Source: Pogonophryne albipinna (taxonomy: Eukaryota > Chordata > Actinopteri > Perciformes > Artedidraconidae). Taken from it: a stretch of DNA of 64,000 nt. Every line of letters begins with the position of its first letter. Position 1 is the first letter of the stretch. The notes beneath the pieces were generated by a model, which was not told where the DNA came from, searched no databases, and worked only from the letters and a program-made list of their open reading frames with translations. The stretch lies in the NCBI GenBank assembly GCA_028583405.1, contig CM053256.1, positions 8,579,710 through 8,643,709 of the forward strand. Reading direction: 5' to 3'. The translations under genes were made by a program, and so were the position numbers. Below are positions 1 through 12,410 of this stretch, piece after piece.

Positions 1-3000
1 TGTAGTCCATACTGCCTACCATGTGTTTCCATTTACCTGTGGCTACCTCTGAGCGTAACGTTCCCACTGCAGTTGTTATCCAGAGCCCTGTGCGGCCACA
101 CCACAGGGGGGGCTTCTGTTGTGAAGTTAATGCAATATCCATCCACCTTTCACAGACAACTGAGGCCCTCTCAGCACATTTACCCATTTAAATGGAATTT
201 CTTGTAGACAAAGAGCCAGCTCCATGTATGTTTGAAATCATGAGCCCTCATATGACATGGTGATTTTTGGACCCCTGGGTCATACCAAAATGACAGAAGA
301 TGGAGGGCGTAGCTTGTGTAAAGATGAAATCCTTCCAAAAAAGACACTTAGCACCGGTGTGGATATGAATGCACAGCAAGCTTAGATTTTCCTGAGTCTG
401 CATGGTGGACAGGTTTTGGGAGACTGCATATTCTAAAACGTAATATATCAGATGATTAAGTTCTGCCTCAGGTCTACGGGGATGACTGAGTGTTTGATAA
501 ACTTCAAATACATGGTGTTTAGTCACCCCAACCAAATGGATGGAAAATATTGTCTCAGTTGGCAGGCTGGTCCATCTATAAACTTTGTGTTGTTTGGGTT
601 GGTAGTTGCCAGCTCTTACCGACTCGCTCCAATCATAACTTTTGTCTGTAGTTGCAACAGAAGCTTTTAATTTTGTCCTGTGTACTTCTCTAGGCTCTCA
701 TCTACGGGGAAAACACAAGGACAAATATTTTCTTGTGGGAACGTCGCTCTGTTCCACCTGAAGATTTCATAAATCCAGCACATGTCCGTTTCCTGGAATC
801 ATCAAGCATCTTCCCATCCCACAGCCGTCGCCCCGCCTCTCCTCTTGACCAGTGTTTGAGGCTGCTGCAGGTGCCCCTCCCCTGGGCAGCCCGCTCAGGA
901 AAGCCCCCCGCTGGGTAGACGAGACGAACCCGCAGCCCGGGCCAAATTCACGCTGTGAGGTGTAGAGGCTCCCATTCTCTCCAGACATACACAAAAAAGA
1001 TTTCCTTCGCACTGCTCCTCCGCCTGCCCTCTAAAATTCAATCTTCCCATCTGTTTTCCCTCTCTCAATCACTTTTTGTCCCCTCCACTCTTTCTTCCTT
1101 TTCCTATAGTCTATAGGCAAAGGAAGGGCATAGGTATTCCTCTGCATGGCCTCACGTTTTATGACGTTAATAAGTCAAAGTTTTCGCATTGTAAATAACA
1201 AAAACTCTTAGGTGGTACTGAAATATCCACAAATGAACTCAATCAACTTTAAAGACATCCAACCTTCTGTAACATCTGTTTAAATCAAACACATTAGTTC
1301 AAGTTTTACGATACCGCACATGTAGTCAACACGGTATTAAAAAAAAACAGTTTGTAATCGCTGGTTTGACAGCAAACACTGAAATCTGGGAGCTCACAGT
1401 GTTTCTTTGTTCAATCCATGGCAACCTCACCATGAGGCACCCTCCTCCCCATCGCGTACCCTGACTTCACACCTCAGTGTCAGCCGCCAGGATCAGGCGA
1501 GACCCAGGCTTGTGTGCCTTGAAGGCCGGAGGTTACATCAACCAACATACACATTACGGTTCACACTTGGGCTCTTACTAGGAAAGACAGTAAACATGGC
1601 ACGTCTGCCCACCTCGTTCCTTCTCCCTCTCCCCGAGTTTCACCTTCCCTCTGTGCCCCCCTTTCTCCTCCTCCTCGCTGCCTGTTAACAGTCATCAACT
1701 CAGGCGTCAAGCTCCCCTGACCTCTGACCTTCTGACACTTCACTCATCTGAACCCCATGGTTTGTTCGTGCATGGAGGTCATGAGTGAGGAGGGACATTA
1801 TGTATTTCCATGGCACAGTTCAATAATAGAAGCCAGTGTGGATTATTGTGAATAAGTGCTAAAACGACAAGTTTAAACATTTAACCGTAACAATTTCCAT
1901 ACAAACTTTTGAAGAAGAAATACTAAACTTAGTTCCAACCCTTTGATTTGGAAGATTTACAGAAACTTATTTTTGGGGTGTTATGGAGTGTTAGTCAGAC
2001 AAAGCAAGACATTTCAACACATAACCTTGGATCTTAAGAAATGCTAATGGTTATTTTATTCTGACACTCAAAACTATGAACATAATACGCAGATTTCTTT
2101 ATAATAAAAAGAACTGTTAGTTGCAGAATGTGAGGCTCAAAGAAAGGAATGGCAGCTATGAAAATGTTTGTTCAATTGTGTCAACATTAAACATTAGTTT
2201 ATAGGTATTGAAGTTATGGCAATAAGTAAAAACAGTAATTGTAACAGCTGTAACATGACTTTCCTATCTGAGAGCAAGGTGGAAGATTGAACAGCATGGT
2301 GTTTAGAATTACAGCACCACCTGTGGGTGAAATATAAGAACTTCATATTTGAAACCAAACATTGTTTTTTAACCCTCTTCAGTAGATTAAGACAGCTGAC
2401 AACTGTTTGTGCAAAACTTTGTGTTCATTACAGCTCCACATCAAGAATTAAAAACATATATATATATATTTTTAAACAAATATTTCTTAATCTGTTTTAT
2501 CATATGTTGGCATAGTGTCTTAAAAGTTAAATATATCAAAAGACAGAAGGAGAACAGTACATAGATAAATTGTATCAAAATTAAATACAATGGTTAAATA
2601 TACACATTGTGGGAGCTGGCTCACGGTTAGATTCTGTCAGCGTTGCTATAAGGTTGTTTGTATTATCTCTCCTCATTTGTTTATATAGCATAAAATGTTC
2701 AATATCACAACTGAACAGAAAGGCTTGGCCAATATTTTGTAATTCTTTTTTTGAATAATCCAAATTCCAAGTCCTTTTATTTACAATGTATTTGTTTCCG
2801 AGTTACATTTTCTGAGAATCAAATGCAATTATTTGATATAGTATAAATCCAAATAAGTATAAATCTATTACACTTTACTCTGCTTTAATGCTATCATTTG
2901 ATACTACCTTTTATTCGTGCAGAGCAGACTGGAATAGATGCTGAAATTACCACACCTATGTACTAAATCAAGAATATATTTTAAATCAAGTCTGGACCAA

Positions 3001-4635
3001 AAGAATATAAATCTTGCAATACCTTAAGATTTATACCCCTACTAGTAGAGCTATAAAAAGGGTGCTTGTGTTCCCCGTTTCACAACATGCTCTTGTCTGT
3101 CTTTGCACCAGCTGAACCACCAGCTCGGGTGGCTCAGTAACTGACCCACCACAGTGACAGAGAGGAGGACGACTCCCGTCCCGAGGGCTCAACACTGCAG
3201 AACAAGCTTTGTACACTCAGTAAAGAGTATATATCCTGAAAGAAATATGGTTAAATTCCAATACGAATACTGAGATATGTATGTCCACAGGTTATAGCCA
3301 GCCATATGGGTGCACTATGTGGAGATATGTAAAGTATGTAATAAATAAAAAACTTACAATTTGAACATATATACAAAAGCTCAAGGTTCTTTAGTGCTGT
3401 TATCAATCCCTAAAAAAGATAATTTCACCCAAAAGAAGCTTAATTATTCTACTCAAAATAATGAATTACTTTTGGAAATCAAAGTAAGAACTTCAGTCCT
3501 AATAGATGAGCATGAACAAAGCCACCGTTGTGATTCAAAGCCAATACAGAGCCTTTTATACAAGCCATTTCCTCGTACGTCAACATGACAGACCTCGGTT
3601 CTAATCAAAGGTTTAGCAGGCTGTTGTCATCACCCTACAACTCAGAACATAAGAAATTAAACTAGGGCTGCTGTTTATTCAATCTATTGATCCATGTTGC
3701 CCCCACAGAGCGTGCTCACCTTCCACAGTAACCTGCACCTCCTGGCTGCGTCTCTGAGCTCCTGGTGGTCGGTAACTGAACACCTAGTTTGAGAAACCCA
3801 ACATCAGAACAGCCCGGGCGGCATGATGCTGAGGCCTGTCTCTGCACATGTTGGGTTATAGCCTGTAGCCTGGCTGTCTCCACCTAAACCACTAAGTTTA
3901 CAGCTTGGAAAACCCTCAATATAGTTCATTTTGAGAGGTTACAAGCTTGTGTTATCATTTGTAAAAGAGGTGACCATGTTTCCAGCAGGTTATAGGACAA
4001 TTAAAGCAAGCAAGTACAATTAAAATGCGGTCAACAGGTTTAAATATCATGGCCCTATTCGATTTTTGTCATGTTGATCCATTTGTTATTTTGAGTTATA
4101 GTTATATATATATATATATATATGTATACATATAGTATAGTTTAAGTATGTTTAGTAATTATACTCAACGTTATACTACTTTGTCTAGATTCGTAGTATA
4201 GTAGTGCATCCTTTCATGCAACCATTTTGTATTTGCGTAATGAGAAACTAGAAGTGCTCAGACAAATTTGAAATCCTCTGAAATGTAGTATAAGTATAAA
4301 GTAGCACAACATGGTTATTACACAATTAGGCTACATGTAGGCCCATTTCCAATGTGTAATTGTTTTAAACAATATTATTCGGAGCTTGAGTAAATGTCAG
4401 GCCAATTGGTTCAATTTCACCCTGTGTAAAACCTGAAAAATGCAAAGACACCGTGCATTCAAAATAAAGGAACATTTAACTAGACGCATTCTACTGTTGT
4501 TTTCCTTAATATAACAAACGCCCACAAAGCAAATCTGTCAGGAGTCCCAGCACAAATCAATTTATAAACACAAACCTGACACGTGTTTCAAAAGGTACAA
4601 GACAAACTACTTGAGTAATTCCATAAAGTACACCT
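1..4635. other. Intergenic or intronic DNA, no recognised gene
   Basis: No open frame here resembles a protein family I know, and base composition is mostly AT-rich. There is a short TA microsatellite near 4104-4122. Two minus-strand stretches have some exon-like features. One is at about 3731-3786, with an AG acceptor and a GTGAGC donor. The other is a frame of about 60 codons ending near 3031. Either could be a downstream exon of the unidentified gene starting at 4829, but I cannot confirm it. Confidence 0.5.
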
Positions 4636-4829
4636 ACCTTGACTAATGACCTGAAGCATGTCCTTCGGCTCAAGGCGTCTTCTCCACTGGAAACTGTGAT
4701 GCCTCCTCTGGGGAAACTCGCCAAGGGTGGCACGGAAGTGATGAAAGGTGGGACAGGTGAGGCCGCAGCACCACATCTGAACCTTTTTGATGCCCTCTTT
4801 GAATATGTGCTGGTATCTGGCGCCTCCAT
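4636..4829 (-). CDS. Possible first coding exon of an unidentified gene
   Basis: A minus-strand frame begins with ATG at 4829 (MEAPDTSTYSKRASKRF...). It stays open for about 64 codons and meets a good splice donor (CAAG followed by GTAGGT) at 4635/4636. I do not recognise the protein. It is basic and Ser/Pro/Ala-rich, with no clear domain. The ATG directly abuts the 8-bp target-site duplication of the large transposon at 4838. Without that transposon the ATG would lie roughly 180 bp from the KHDC4 start codon on the opposite strand, which is typical of a bidirectional promoter. The start context is not a strong Kozak match, and another frame is also open for part of the region, so this may be non-coding. 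No downstream exon is confirmed. Confidence 0.3.
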
Positions 4830-4837
4830 GTGGAGTT
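4830..4837. repeat. Target-site duplication, left copy
   Basis: The 8 bp gtggagtt directly precede the transposon terminus at 4838. An identical copy follows the other terminus at 12411-12418. Confidence 0.75.
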
Positions 4838-5869
4838 CAGTGGCGGAGCCAGGACATTTTCAGTGGGGTGGCCAGGATGGAACCAGTGATCATTTTGGGG
4901 TGGCATTGAAATCACTATTATATGAACATAAAAATACATCTCACTATAAAATAAGGAGTTATTTAAGGCACCTACAACATACCTCTACATTATTTGGGAT
5001 CAAGTGGTGGAATAGATCAAATAATATTCAGTATATCTAACAATTTCTTTCGTATTCCCGCAGGCAAAGTATCAACGAAGCTTACATTATACAAATGTAA
5101 TGCAATATACAGACTGTATAGCTTATGGTGATCAGCAGCACTATGGGCTCATTCTCGCAGTGTATCATCAGGAATACAGAGACACACACACATCATTTAA
5201 ATAAGAGTTTTTTAATTAAATGATAGGTTAAGAATAAACATCTTAAAGTAAATAACAATAAACAATAGCCCTTAACCCTGTAAGGTCCCCGGTTGTAATT
5301 TTACAACATTACTTTAAGCTATCCTAAAAAAGTCAGTAAATGTTCAGGGGTAGACATTACGGGTAAAATGTCACTGGCCCTCCGGGCCGGTGGAATTGTA
5401 TTGTCACTGGCCCCACCATTGTAACCACTGGCCCGGAGCATTCGTCCAAAAAAAATCGACTAATAATGAAGAAAATTAACACATTTGTTGCAATAGTAAT
5501 TTATGCACTAACTACATTACTACTTGTACTACAACATTTGAATAATCAGGTCTTCCTCATTTTCCTCAATTGTTCATATTTGGTTTATTAAAATAATGAT
5601 ATTGTGGTCATTGATAAAAAATGTCTGCTATTATTATGAGTATTATTATTTGTATAATGCGCTTTCTGCCTTCCTGTCATTAGGAGTTAGAAATGTAATG
5701 GCTATGTAGCAGATTAGATTAGAACCTTCATTATCCTAAACTGCTGGGACATTTCCCTATAGCTAATACCTTTATATTGTCTACTCTTCACTTACTTGTC
5801 AGCATAGGTCGGCATTGATGTACAGAGCCGACTAAAGAAGACCTTGTTTATATTGGCATCATATTGAGA

Positions 5870-6113
5870 GGTGCAGTGACGCGTCCTAAAACCAGGAAGT
5901 AAGCTGCTGGTTCCCTCGACAAAAAGCAATGGGATTTCTCCACAGGGTTTTGGAAAATAGCTGGAAATAAGGTCTGTGGAAAACAAACCTGTTTGATAAA
6001 TGCACGTTTTGTTCAGCCGGATAATCTCCACATGTCTACCCTACTTTTATAATTTTCGAATCATAAATCTAATCGATAGATTATAAAAGGGTTTTAGGAC
6101 GCGTCACTGCACC
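5870..6113. mobile_element. Short element with 24-bp perfect inverted ends
   Basis: Positions 5870-5893 (ggtgcagtgacgcgtcctaa plus aacc) are the exact reverse complement of 6090-6113. The arms enclose about 196 bp of non-coding sequence. This is the layout of a MITE-like DNA element or the ends of a larger deleted one. I could not see a clear target-site duplication. It lies inside the larger transposon at 4838-12410. Confidence 0.55.
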
Positions 6114-6299
6114 ACTAGAAGCCAACTCCATCGATCAAGCTGGCTAAAACTTCCTCTCCCTCTTCTTATCATGCTCTCTGTCACTCTCCTTTAACTCCTC
6201 CGGTGACTTTCTTTTATTTGAAGATTGTTTTTTGCATGGCGCTTGGACGGTTACCGTTGGTATTAAAAACATTTTGGCGAATGGTTAGGTGGCGCGACA

Positions 6300-6933
6300 G
6301 TGTAAATGCATTTTTAATAATAACATTTTTGAATGGAACATTCTCAACATGAATGCATAAATCTAAATAAATATAACTTACATATGTGGGAAAATACTGT
6401 GTTTGAAATGTGTAATTGAAATTAGATGCTAGCTTTTTGTTTTGATATATAAATATATTTTGTATTCTAGTCTCCCTTCAGATATGTTAAGTGGCATGGC
6501 ATTCAACACAATGCTGCTCACCTCCTTCAGTTGGGAGAAAAGCTGGTTCAGGTTCAGCCTTATGGGGGTACAGGGCTGCTGAGCCTAGAGATGGATCTGT
6601 TGGTCCTGGCACCAGGGGGAGGGACAACTGATTTAGTATGAATAGCTGCTAAAAATCTACCTGCATTTGTTAAATGTCAGCTAAAAGACCAGTGCAATTA
6701 AAAACCTGTATAGATATTAACAGTACTTAATGTCAGCTTAGTAAAAAAAAACATAACAATTATTATTTACAATGGACTAAGCTTAGCTAACAGACACAAT
6801 TCCACCACTCCTGGACCACACCCACCTTTTCTTTTGAAAAACTGGGTGTCGCCCTTTAGTCCCTCTCTCTTGTTTTTCTCTCCTTTCTTTTCTCTTTTGA
6901 AAGCCTGACTTTGTAAGTCGTTGACACATGGTA
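6300..6933. repeat. Module A, copy 1 (~634 bp direct repeat)
   Basis: This block is almost identical to 10211-10854. The main differences are a few substitutions and the length of a TA run. Inside it a TTCAG acceptor-like site precedes an open frame of about 55 codons (VKWHGIQHNAAHLLQLGEKL...) ending TTDLV and stop. I do not recognise it. It could be the last exon of a transposon gene or a captured exon. The termini do not behave as clear LTRs. Confidence 0.7.
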
Positions 6934-7191
6934 TACAGGGTTTCCCACACATAGACTATACTTGGGCGGGCCGCCCAGGTATATTAACGGCCGCCCAAGT
7001 ATATTTCGCGACCCATTTAGATTTTTTCTTTTTTTTTAATAATATATATATATATTTGTTTTCGTCCGTGACCACGACACCATCTGCGATCGATTAACTT
7101 GTGGACAATGATCCCTCGACTCTACGCCTCCTGTACCCAGTCCCGGACTGGCCATCGGGAGGACCGGGGGGTTTCCTGAAGGCCTGGCCTG

Positions 7192-9260
7192 TTAAAGAGC
7201 CTGTGACACGAGTTTCCCCCATCATCCAAACCCATCAATTTGAGTAAATATTGTCCCCTTGAAAACCGTTACTGAACTGATTTTGGATCTTTGTACTTTG
7301 ATAACCTTTAATCTGCCCTTCAATGTTGACCATTTTCTGGATCTTCTCGGGGATTCTTCAAGTCCCGCCAAATTATGGGTGACGTCATTGCGGGCACAGC
7401 GCTCCAGCTGCACCGTTCAGGATCCCAGCATCTGCATGTAAACGCACGATGGCGCACACAGCAGCAAGCTCAGACAGCGATGACAGTTTAATTTTGAACG
7501 TGTCTGAGAGCTCATATGAGGCTGAAGGATCGGTTTATGTTGTATCTGTTAGAAGTTTAGGAATTAGGTGCGTCAATATGGGCGATCATACGGTCATGTA
7601 GCCAGTGGTGGACTGGGACTAAAAATCATCCCGGGACTCTCGACCGGCCCACTTCGGTACCGCTAGTAAATTGTCAACGGGGGGAGTGGGGGATGTCAGG
7701 GGCGGCGGGTGCTGTAGATAGTAAATGTAAATACGTAAATATCTGTGTCACTGCATCCTGGTAAAATACAAATATAATGTATAATGTCTGTGTCTTTGAC
7801 ATTAGCGCTGCTAGCCACCTGTGCCCTGTACTACGAAGCCAGTTCAACATACCCTGGATATGTTTGAGTAACAAACTAACAACAACAAACTAACAAACGA
7901 GATCTCCCTAAGCGGTCCTACGACGCTGGTTATCAACTCGGTAAATCAAGCCAGGGTTTCTCTCACCAGCTGAGAGCGCGTTCACGTCTAAGACACGAGT
8001 GGATCTGACTTTAATTACATTTGACTCGAGTGTTTCGTCAACATAATGTGTTGCTTAAAATAATACTTCTGCATACAGTAGGCTATGTGACACTGTAAGT
8101 GCTGCACGGCCAGATACGGCTGGAGAAGCTGACTCAGATAAGGAAATATATGATATTATATGATCGATGATCTGATTGATGATGTAATATGAATGATAAG
8201 TGCGACACGTCGGCGGCTTCTCTGCATACGGCAGTTTAAACTGTATTTCCTTTATCCTGTAATATGACTTGAGAGATTTAAACTCCGCACACTGAGTTGA
8301 TCTCTTTTCTATAGACGCCGTAGGCGGCCAGCGTCAGGTAAAAAAAGTTATTTAGCCTTCCCAAACCTGAGCCTCACGCGCCGCCTATGGGGGATGTGCT
8401 AGTGACTTATCCGACCGGCCCACTTCGGTACCGGCCCATCGGGATTCGTCCCGATGGCCAGTCCGCCCAAGTAAACTGTCAACGGGGGGAGCCTCGCTGC
8501 GGGGAAACGGTGGACCTAGTGTCCCGATCGGAGTGGGAATAATAATAATAATAATCCGTGCATTTTATCCATTAATTTCCCCAACATTGTGGTAAAAAAA
8601 AACACGTTTAATCCATGTTGGTGTACGACAACTACAAAAAGCATCGGTTTGTTTTCTCATCAGGAAATGCAGACCGGCTCAAACAAACGATTTTTAATCA
8701 TCATCCTCACGATCATTTAATGTATCATATGTTCGCCGAATTGACATGAAAGCACTAATAAATGTAGTTTCATCCACTTGAGTTTACAACTACAAAAATA
8801 ATCGATTTGTTTTTATATCACATCCTACGGGAGGAAATTCAGCAGCTCTCACTACCGATTTTTAATCCTAATTTAATCATCATCTTCACCACCATCATTT
8901 ATGTTTATGTTCGCCGAATTGACATGAAAGCACTGACAAATATGAATATACTGTAGTCAACTTCATTACAACGTTATTAACGTGCCTAAACTCAGTAATT
9001 CACCATTTATACGCATGACAACACACTTTGTCCTTGTTTGGCTCTCTCGCCGCACAGTGAAGAGTTCCCGCATTGACGTCACTTCCGGCTTCCCCCAAAA
9101 CTTCAAAATGAGTCGAAGGAATTTCCCCGCGATGTTCGAAATTATTGATATTTAACGGAACGGTATCGCACCTTCTTTTTTAAACTGATGGTTCGAGATT
9201 ACTAGTAGCCCAATATTTCATTGCACAACAGTTGTTGGGATGCTGTCACAGGCTCTTTAA
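7192..9260. mobile_element. TTAA-flanked DNA transposon (piggyBac/Kolobok type)
   Basis: The left end ttaaagagcctgtgaca (7192-7208) is the exact reverse complement of 9244-9260, so TTAA is both the outermost sequence and the likely target site. TTAA targets are known for piggyBac and Kolobok. The flanks outside the TTAA would rejoin into a continuous sequence, ggcctg-TTAA-gtggcctg. A short methionine-initiated frame near 7449 (MAHTAASSDSDDS...) may be the remnant 5' end of a transposase. No complete transposase is visible. Further repeat fragments, including a ggactggccatcggga type, are scattered inside. Confidence 0.6.
7640..8488. repeat. Nested repeat fragments with shared ends
   Basis: The sequence gaccggcccacttcggtacc occurs at about 7641 and again at about 8413. 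Each copy is followed at a short distance by tgtcaacggggggag. The second copy contains an extra palindromic part (tcgggattcgtcccga). A related ggactggccatcggga motif at 7145 lies outside the TTAA element. This looks like successive insertions of related small DNA elements. Boundaries are approximate. Confidence 0.4.
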
Positions 9261-10210
9261 GTGGCCTGCCTCACACAGGGTGACTGGCTGTCCACATGAT
9301 GTGGCCTGCCGACATGGCCACAGTCATACAGATCATAAATCAAAGCCGTTGATTGGTCTCTGTGTGTCATTCAAGCTCGGGATAACCTCAGCTCAGGTGA
9401 GGTAAAGGACTCTCTGAGTATTTAGATAGTTAACTTAGTCTAAGTTCTCTGTGGGTCTCAAACGGTTTGGTCACCATTTATGTAAACACATATTTCCATT
9501 TGAGAGGGTAGTGATTAGTAAAATATGCATGAATAAAAAATTAAAAGTTAACTAGGTGAAAAAAGGTAAGATACACTTTTAAAACTTGTTGAGAGCTAAA
9601 ACTAGTCTTTGCTGCTGCCTCAAAGAGGAGCAGGGGAGAGAGGAGGGAGACAGGAGAGGCTGATTCAGGAGCACAGACACACTCACAACTATAAATGAAC
9701 CAAAAATAAATAAACAAGTTTCAGTGTTTTTTTCATATTGGAAATGGTATGTTATTGGTTATGGCCATGATTTTATGATTATTGAAATGTATACAGTTCT
9801 GTTTCATATAGGTGTTTCCATAGATCTAGTCTCTTTATTTTCCCCTCAAAATGCACCAGATTGATGCATTTCACTCCAACATTTAAAAACAAATTTTACC
9901 GGGGGAGCATGTCCTCGGACCCCCCTGGACGATTTGAGGTCCACCCCCACTTACAATCACATTGATAGGTTCCTAAATACATTTACCATTTTTTTTTAAA
10001 TAGTAACCCATGTCCATATGTTTATTTGTGGGTAGTAGATGTAAACTATAGGGCTATCACTATGGGCCCTGCCTGTACCTGTTCGCTCTGCCATGGCGTG
10101 AAGGGTCTGCTAACAAGCGACCAACAGAAAGGTTAATGTTGTTGCACGTCACGTCACCTCACTATAAGACTAACATTCCTGACAATAGATCTCAATAGTC
10201 ATCTCTTATG

Positions 10211-10854
10211 GTGTAAATGCATTTTTAATAATAACATTTTTGAATGGAACATTCTCAACATGAATGCATAAATCCAAATAAATATAACTTAAATATGTGG
10301 GAAAATACTGTGTTTGAAATGTGTAATTGAAATTAGATGCTAGCTTTTTGTTTTGATATATATATATATATATATATATATTGTATTCCAGTATTCCTTC
10401 AGATATGTTAAGTGGCATGGCATTCAACACAATGCTGCTCACCTCCTTCAGTTGGGAGAAAAGCTGGTTCAGGTTCAGCCTTATGGGGGTACAGGGCTGC
10501 TGAGCCTAGAGATGGATCTGTTGGTCCTGGCACCAGGGGGAGGGACAACTGATTTAGTATGAATAGCTGCTAATAATCTGCCTGTATTTGTTAAATGTCA
10601 GCTAAAAGACCAGTGCAATTAAAAACCTGTATAGATATTAACAGTACTTAATGTCAGCTTAGTAAAAAAAAACATAACAATTATTATTTACAATGGACTA
10701 AGCTTAGCTAACAGACACAATTCCACCACTCCTGGACCACACCCACCTTTTCTTTTGAAAAACTGGGTGTCGCCCTTTAGTCCCTCTCTCTTGTTTTTCT
10801 CTCCTTTCTTTTCTCTTTTGAAAGCCTGACTTTGTGAGTCGTTGAGACATGGTA
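10211..10854. repeat. Module A, copy 2 (~644 bp direct repeat)
   Basis: Second copy of the block at 6300-6933, in the same orientation about 3.9 kb away. It has a longer TA run near 10358-10381. The short open frame (10353-10562) is conserved between copies up to its stop codon. Function is unknown. Confidence 0.7.
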
Positions 10855-11021
10855 CTACACACGTAAGTACTAGCATCCCTGCTCCTCACATGCTCACACT
10901 AGTGTCTGCTAGAAAGTGCCGGCGGTGCTGCACCGCGTTTGGAGGCAGGACCAAACCATTACATGTAAATAGAACGGGGTGTACAGAGGCTTTGGATAAT
11001 TAACTTTTGGAAGAAAATAAG

Positions 11022-12220
11022 TTAAGGCGAGACACGGCAGGCAAAAACATCGTTTTTCAAGTACTGGTAAATTTTGAGATTTTGTGCTATTTTGATTCTA
11101 TAACATGTTTTCTTTCAGGCTTTTGGAAGGAAAACGTACAAAATACACATTTAAGTGTTTATTTTACTATAGTTTGTCTATTTGCGTCTGTAGATTTCTC
11201 CTAAATTCACCAAAAGTTAGCATTCTAACGTAACATAAAGTACCGCGGCCGCTGTGTGCACCATGTCAACAGAGATATCGCTGGAAAGCTGTGTCTCTCC
11301 TGCACAATCTCATCGGATCCAAATATGGTCATTTCCTTTGTATCAGCAACCAATCGTGAAAGCACAAAGGGGTCTTAAACCAAGAAACGAAATCTCATTG
11401 GCTGGTGTCAATTTCTGACAACGTGATTCGTTCAGATGCGTCACGTGGTGTGCTAAAACACTTCCTGGTTAGCTTTCCGCTCGAAATTGAAATCTCAAAA
11501 TGACAAAAGAACGGCGAAAAAAACGTTCACAGAGAAGACGACAACAATTGTCACTTGCACGAAGCAAGGTTATACAAAAAACAAATGACCCCGAACATGA
11601 AATACCTTCACGGAGTGCGTCGAGGCGCAAGCTGTCATCCAGAGAACAGGAGGGTTTAGCTAGCGCCTCACTGCAATCTTTAAAGGTCTTTTTCTCAAAA
11701 TGAGTTTTTTCTCCTACTCTGAGTTCGAAATTTCAACTTCAGTAGCACGTAGAGACACCAAACCTTCCAGTTATATTCCTATCAATATTATGAAGGCTTT
11801 TACAGAAGGGTTTGTTCATATATCATTCATAGCCTGAATTATACAACATTTTATACCTAAAAACATGGCGAAAATTGATATTTTAGGGCTGTTGACAGTA
11901 TTTTCTGATTTATGGAGTGATAAAGAGAGATATCCAATATCCCTTCTGTAAAAGCCTTAGATACTAATATGACTACAAAATGAAACAAGAATTTTGAACC
12001 TGGCTTTATCCAAAGTTCAGATTTCGATTCCTGAAATGTGTTAAAATATGTGCATATTTAATGAGATAATGGATAATTTGCATATTTAAACATGCTATTT
12101 CAGAAAACTTGTAATACAAAAGACAATTGCCTTATTGTAAGTAATTAACTAGAGAAATTTCTAGCTGATACCTTTAAGTTAAAAAAAATTACCCTATTCA
12201 CCTGGGGTGTCTCGCCTTAA
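11022..12220. mobile_element. Second TTAA-flanked DNA transposon, short
   Basis: ttaaggcgagacac at 11022-11035 is matched by gtgtctcgccttaa at 12207-12220, a 14-bp perfect terminal inverted repeat including the TTAA target. The termini differ from those of the element at 7192-9260, so it is a separate family. It contains the short basic frame at 11500-11703. At about 1.2 kb it is probably an internally deleted, non-autonomous copy. Confidence 0.6.
11500..11703 (+). CDS. Short basic ORF inside TTAA element
   Basis: A 67-codon frame starts with ATG and is very rich in Arg and Lys at its N-terminus (MTKERRKKRSQRRRQQLSLA). It then becomes Ser-rich and stops at 11703. The position near the 5' end of a TTAA-flanked element suggests a truncated N-terminal piece of the element's own protein, but no catalytic domain is present. 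I do not recognise the family. It could also be a chance frame. Confidence 0.3.
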   Translation: MTKERRKKRSQRRRQQLSLARSKVIQKTNDPEHEIPSRSASRRKLSSREQEGLASASLQSLKVFFSK

Positions 12221-12410
12221 ATGAATTGTAAGTTTAGTGAGTACTTTACATTATCGATAAAACGTCCTATTAATGTTAATTCTTGATGAATGATGAAAGG
12301 TTACTTAAACATTTTTTTCTTAATGTTCTAAAATAGTTTGGGCCCCCGTGGTGAAAGTGTTTGGGGTGGCCAATAGGGTGGCCAGGATTCACCCCCCAGC
12401 TCCGCCACTG

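Larger units (their letters stand above)
4838..12410. mobile_element. hAT-like DNA transposon, mosaic with nested insertions
   Basis: The element begins cagtggcggagc and ends gctccgccactg, a 12-bp perfect terminal inverted repeat. The flanks carry an identical 8-bp direct repeat, gtggagtt, at 4830-4837 and 12411-12418. An 8-bp target-site duplication with termini starting CAG fits the hAT superfamily. Similarity continues past the perfect arms, with ggtggcca motifs near both ends. I see no hAT transposase frame, so it appears non-autonomous or decayed. Much of its 7.6 kb consists of later insertions: two TTAA-flanked elements, a 24-bp inverted-repeat element, and a duplicated module of about 640 bp. 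Confidence 0.75.

Noticed and set aside
767..1012. 81-codon minus-strand frame
   Set aside because: No recognisable domain, splice context or conservation evidence; likely chance in a GC-richer patch.
6300..10854. LTR retrotransposon with module A as LTRs
   Set aside because: No target-site duplication outside the copies, no primer-binding site or polypurine tract seen, and no gag or pol frame between them.
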